Positions 7,182 to 8,654 of a DNA stretch of 8,654 nucleotides are shown one piece after another. Origin of the DNA: JBBIRM01 sp037441765 (GTDB lineage Bacteria > Desulfobacterota > BSN033 > UBA1163); assembly GCA_037441765.1 (NCBI GenBank), contig JBBIRM010000122.1, forward strand, positions 1 to 8,654, in the 5' to 3' direction. A model generated the notes under the pieces. That model did no database searches. It was not told the origin of the DNA and saw only the letters and a program-made list of their open reading frames with translations. Position 1 is the stretch's first letter, and every line of letters starts with the position of its first letter. Made by a program: the position numbers and the translations under genes.

Positions 7182-7187
7182 CCTCCC
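7182..7187 (-). promoter_or_regulatory. Ribosome binding site supporting a TTG start
   Basis: The minus strand reads GGGAGG, 8 nt before TTG at 7171-7173. Together with the family-typical N-terminus (hydrophobic strand then GTLxTK), it supports TTG as the real initiation codon. The next in-frame ATG would remove the conserved first strand. Confidence 0.7.
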
Positions 7188-7212
7188 TTTGGAAATCTTG
7201 ATATAGTCGCCC

Positions 7213-8439
7213 TCACTCTTTTTTTATGAGTTGATATAACATCTTTATCGCCTCATCCGCAAACAGGTTGTCTGTAATATGGGCATCCACCTCCTTAACT
7301 TCTATATCTGGCCTGAGCCTCTTCTTTAGCGTCTCAAAAAAGGCAAGGTTTGCTTCAGGATCATCAAATTCCTTATCCACCTTATCCAGAATAGAAATGC
7401 CCCTTAGCGGAAAGATTACTGCGGTTCTTCCCTTTGCTTTATTTATCTTTTCAGCCATCACCTCTGCCACTTCAATCATCTCCTTCTTCTTTGTCCGAAG
7501 AACATAGATGCCTGTGCCGTGAATATGAACATATTGATGTCGAAATCGCTCAAGGATTTTATCAGGAGAGGTATATATGATATGATCGAGGTTTCCGGGG
7601 GCAATCAACTGTGGAATCCCCTTTCTGCCAGCCTCCTCCATTCTTGCAGGACCTGCATCCCCCCATCCCTGATATAGGTGATCAACGATCTCATTGGGTG
7701 ATAGATCAAAAACCACCTGAATTAATCCCTGCTCAATCATCTCTTCCATAGCTTTTCCGCCACAACCATTGGCATGAAAGATGACCACCTCATAACCCTT
7801 TTCCTCAAATTCCTTTTTTACCCGAAGGGCACAATTGGTCGTTCCACCGAGCGTGGTAATCCCAATAAGGGGTTTCTCCGTTTCCATTGCTTTTCCCACA
7901 GAAACCATCCCCATCACTGCACCTGCTGCCTGCCTTAGCGTTACCTTGGTAATCCTATTTAACCCAGCAATATCTGCAATAGAGGATATCATCACAATGT
8001 CTTTGGTGCCAATATATGGGCGAGTATCACCTGAGGCAACGGTTGAAAGCATCACCTTGGGAAGGCCAAAAGGCATTGCTCTCATTATTCTTGTCCCCAA
8101 AGAGGTCCCCATCGTTCCCCCAATGGAAACCATACCATCTAACTTACCTGAGTCATAAAGTTTTCGGCAAATCTTTATCGCACCCTCTGCCATAATCTCC
8201 ATCATTCGATTCTCCTGCCCTCTCTCCCCAAGAGAAAGAATCTCTTCCATACTGCTTCCAGCAGACTTAATCACCCCCTCCCGGGGATAATCAGGAGTTA
8301 AATTCAACTTTCCACGCCATCCTGTGCCAATATCAATCGTTGTAACTTGATAATGATTCTCCTCAATTAAATTCTTTAAATAAAGGCACTCTTCCCCTTT
8401 TGTATCAAGAGTTCCAACAAGAACTATGTTCTTCTTCAT
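7213..8439 (-). CDS. Tm-1-like ATP-binding domain protein (UPF0261), canonical copy
   Basis: A 408-residue UPF0261/Tm-1-like protein that keeps the usual family motifs: IVLVGTLDTKGEE (5-17), IGGTMGTSLG (106-115), LSTVASGDTRPYIGTKD (131-147), then in the C-terminal half TTLGGTTNCA (195-204), FHANGCGGKAMEE (221-233), AGPARMEEAGRKGIPQ (262-277), FPLRGIS (343-349) and DAHITDNLF (385-393). The first half corresponds to the nucleotide-binding region of Tm-1; the second half is a second Rossmann-like domain with a glycine loop after FHANG. No signal peptide or membrane segment; cytoplasmic. The ATG starts 5 bp after the stop of the biotin carrier gene. Its ribosome site, GGTGGAG, lies within the last codons of that gene, so the two are probably translationally coupled. 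No reaction has been firmly assigned to bacterial members as far as I know. The context, a biotin carrier before it and CoA enzymes after it, hints at a role in acyl-CoA or carboxylation metabolism, but that is inference. Confidence 0.9.
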   Translation of the reverse strand: MKKNIVLVGTLDTKGEECLYLKNLIEENHYQVTTIDIGTGWRGKLNLTPDYPREGVIKSAGSSMEEILSLGERGQENRMMEIMAEGAIKICRKLYDSGKLDGMVSIGGTMGTSLGTRIMRAMPFGLPKVMLSTVASGDTRPYIGTKDIVMISSIADIAGLNRITKVTLRQAAGAVMGMVSVGKAMETEKPLIGITTLGGTTNCALRVKKEFEEKGYEVVIFHANGCGGKAMEEMIEQGLIQVVFDLSPNEIVDHLYQGWGDAGPARMEEAGRKGIPQLIAPGNLDHIIYTSPDKILERFRHQYVHIHGTGIYVLRTKKKEMIEVAEVMAEKINKAKGRTAVIFPLRGISILDKVDKEFDDPEANLAFFETLKKRLRPDIEVKEVDAHITDNLFADEAIKMLYQLIKKE

Positions 8440-8444
8440 GGCCT

Positions 8445-8654
8445 TTACTCCACCACCATTAGAATATCTTCTTTTGAAACCATCTCCCCCTCACGGACCA
8501 GGATCTCTCTGACCACCCCACTTCTGGGAGAATTAACAGGCCTCCTCATCTTCATCGCCTCGATAATCGCTATTAAATCACCTGCATTGACCCGGGCCCC
8601 AACCTTCGCCTCAATTGATAGAACTAAACCTGCCATCTCGCAAAGAATAGCCCC
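8445..8654 (-). CDS. Biotin carboxyl carrier / biotinyl domain protein, 5' end missing
   Basis: The C-terminal 69 codons of a biotinyl-domain protein, open at the right edge. The biotinylation motif EAMKM is complete; its lysine is residue 29 counted from an internal Met at 8634-8636 and lies 34 residues before the C-terminus, the usual spacing. The two symmetric halves of the beta-barrel are visible: AGLVLSIEAKVGARVNAGD before the motif and SGVVREILVREGEMVS after it. In-frame codons continue upstream of the internal Met as GAILCE, aligning with the family's first strand (usually ending APMxG). That Met has no ribosome site, so it is unlikely to be the start. The protein could be a stand-alone carrier of about 70-75 residues, lacking only a few N-terminal codons, or the tail of a longer carboxylase subunit. 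It carries carboxyl-biotin between a biotin carboxylase and a carboxyltransferase (family role); neither partner is in the window. The next gene starts 5 bp downstream. Confidence 0.88.
   Translation of the reverse strand, partial: GAILCEMAGLVLSIEAKVGARVNAGDLIAIIEAMKMRRPVNSPRSGVVREILVREGEMVSKEDILMVVE

Noticed and set aside
7835..8158. A 107-codon plus-strand frame inside the first Tm-1-like gene
   Set aside because: It is antisense to a well-conserved gene. Its hydrophobic, Ile/Pro/Thr-rich translation is what results from reading the complement of this composition.
8445..8636. A complete 63-residue biotinyl protein starting at the ATG at 8634-8636
   Set aside because: There is no ribosome site before this ATG, and the frame continues upstream with residues that fit the first strand of the domain, so the gene is more likely cut by the window edge.
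1..8654. Search by eye for defence systems, mobile elements, CRISPR repeats, tRNAs and attachment sites
   Set aside because: No transposase, integrase, regularly spaced repeats or cloverleaf was seen; nearly all of the sequence is occupied by seven metabolic-type genes on one strand.

Overview
The window reads as part of a catabolic, CoA-based gene cluster from a strict or facultative anaerobe. The base composition is moderate, somewhat AT-rich. Multi-cysteine Fe-S proteins of the heterodisulfide-reductase/GlcF type, a VAO-type flavoprotein, a hydroxyacyl-CoA dehydrogenase/crotonase fusion, an SCP-x-like thiolase and a biotin carrier appear together. That mix is typical of sulfate-reducing or syntrophic Desulfobacterota and similar anaerobes. 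This lineage guess is inference; there is no rRNA or marker gene to confirm it.

All seven genes lie on the minus strand, so transcription runs from the right end to the left end of the window. In transcription order they are: (1) a small biotin carrier protein, 8445-8654, cut by the right edge; (2) a Tm-1-like/UPF0261 protein, 7213-8439; (3) a second, divergent Tm-1-like/UPF0261 protein, 5944-7173, starting at TTG; (4) a 140 bp AT-rich gap, 5804-5943, the only sizeable non-coding stretch and the likely site of a promoter or transcript boundary; (5) a 3-hydroxyacyl-CoA dehydrogenase/enoyl-CoA hydratase fusion, 3782-5803; (6) an FAD-binding oxidoreductase, 2289-3746; (7) a two-CCG-domain Fe-S protein, 982-2277; (8) a thiolase, 1-963, cut by the left edge. 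Apart from the 140 bp gap, spacers are 5 to 39 bp. Shine-Dalgarno sequences lie close to or overlap the preceding stop codons, so the genes probably form one or two polycistronic units.

The left block makes metabolic sense. The fusion protein can hydrate an enoyl-CoA and oxidise the 3-hydroxyacyl-CoA, and the thiolase can cleave the resulting 3-ketoacyl-CoA. The flavoprotein and Fe-S protein form a GlcD/GlcF-like pair that would oxidise an organic substrate and pass electrons onward. The right block couples a biotin carrier, which implies an acyl-CoA carboxylase or decarboxylase just outside the window, to two paralogous Tm-1-like proteins. To my knowledge the bacterial members of that family have no established biochemical role. 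This pair, set in a CoA-degradation cluster, is the best candidate here for something undescribed.

No tRNA, rRNA, CRISPR array, insertion sequence, integrase or convincing long repeat was seen.
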